Source: JBEKZQ01 sp049509675 | GTDB lineage: Bacteria; Planctomycetota; Planctomycetia; Pirellulales; Thermoguttaceae | DNA: 14,530 nucleotides | NCBI GenBank assembly: GCA_049509675.1 | Contig: JBEKZQ010000121.1 | Coordinates: 1 to 14,530, forward strand | Reading direction: 5' to 3' | Part shown: one piece after another, positions 14,393 to 14,530 of the stretch | Position numbering within the stretch: position 1 is the stretch's first letter | How the letters are laid out: each line of letters starts with the position of its first letter | Program-made: the position numbers and the translations under genes | Notes under the pieces: model-generated | What the model was told of the DNA's origin: nothing | Databases searched by the model: none | Seen by the model: only the letters and a program-made list of their open reading frames with translations

Positions 14393-14474
14393 TTATGTGG
14401 CGCTCAGTCGGCAGGACGCCCTACACCCGCTGCCAGAACCGGCTGGGCGCCACATAACTTGATTGACCACATAA
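14393..14474. repeat. Right end of the recombinase element (three octamer sites)
   Basis: TTATGTGG at 14393-14400, 49 bases, CCACATAA at 14450-14457, 9 bases, CCACATAA at 14467-14474: the mirror image of 11361-11442 with identical spacings and total length (82 bases). The inner octamer has GCG on the side facing the long spacer at both ends. Confidence 0.9.
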
Positions 14475-14530
14475 GACGCGTTGACGGGCGAGGCGTGCAG
14501 CCTCATGTATCGGATCCTCTGCGACCTTAC
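14467..14530. repeat. Right copy of long inverted repeat (runs off the window)
   Basis: Reverse complement of 11305-11368 with one mismatch. The match is still perfect at the last base of the window, so its outer limit is unknown. A sequence end inside a repeat is what an assembly break would look like. Confidence 0.95.
14481..14530 (+). CDS. Start of a second copy of the unknown ORF (partial)
   Basis: The frame from TTG 14481 (or ATG 14505) encodes the same first residues (TGEACSLMYRILCDLT) as the minus-strand ORF at 10902-11354, since it lies in the inverted repeat; the single base difference is synonymous (ATT/ATC). It leaves the window after 16 codons. Whether this copy is full length decides which of the two is the intact gene. 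Confidence 0.35.
   Translation, partial: MTGEACSLMYRILCDL

Noticed and set aside
10842..14474. CRISPR array or integron attC array as explanation of the repeated octamers
   Set aside because: The repeats are only 8 bases, occur in both orientations with fixed 9/49-base spacing, and no cas genes or integron-type cassettes are present; recombinase binding sites explain them better.

Overview
The window looks like a GC-rich planctomycete chromosome fragment, probably of the Pirellulales/Lacipirellulaceae type. The main evidence is a DUF1559-type protein with a prepilin N-terminus, next to an EF-hand lipoprotein with a carboxypeptidase-regulatory-like fold. Strings of toxin-antitoxin cassettes, TTG/GTG starts and short repeats in the spacers fit the same picture. 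Everything here is read from the sequence alone, with no database search.

Layout. (1) 1-1130: 3' part of a TPR protein with a C-terminal SH3-like domain; its 5' end leaves the window and seems frameshifted near base 96-102. (2) 1270-2484: two toxin-antitoxin cassettes, a vapBC-type pair on + and a hicBA pair on -, converging on a large double hairpin at 1987-2038. (3) 2737-3036: small GlsB/YeaQ-type membrane protein, followed by a 13-unit heptanucleotide repeat at 3121-3211. (4) 3272-4902 on -: DUF1559 protein, then the EF-hand lipoprotein, as a two-gene operon. (5) 5411-9167 on +: a tightly packed MacB/LolCDE-like ABC exporter (ATPase plus a duplicated FtsX-type permease of 847 aa), then an XRE-type regulator 8 bp downstream.

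(6) 9168-10900: a decayed zone with an IS66-family transposase that has lost its catalytic centre by in-frame internal deletion, and a truncated XRE-type helix-turn-helix gene. (7) 10842-14530: the most interesting part, a recombinase module resembling Recombinase-In-Trio (RIT) elements. It encodes two overlapping ORFs but three complete tyrosine-recombinase catalytic domains, because the first ORF (627 aa) is a RitA-like protein fused in frame to a RitB-like catalytic domain. The module is bracketed by mirror-image ends built only from the octamer TTATGTGG/CCACATAA, with identical spacings (9 and 49 bp) on both sides and otherwise unrelated sequence between the octamers. Outside the octamers lies a near-perfect inverted repeat (63 of 64 bases) that runs off the right edge and carries the start of an outward-facing ORF of unknown function on both sides. 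A third, degenerate end (10902-10984) and a solitary octamer palindrome (10842-10861) lie to the left and suggest an earlier insertion or rearrangement by the same family.

How the parts work together. The exporter genes form one transcription unit; no periplasmic adaptor protein is present, so it resembles lipoprotein-release or FtsX-type machinery more than a drug efflux pump. The recombinases probably act as one complex on the octamer sites. The toxin-antitoxin cassettes, transposase remnant, truncated genes and extragenic repeats show that the flanks are accessory, repeatedly remodelled DNA. The right edge of the window falls inside a repeated sequence, which would fit an assembly break.
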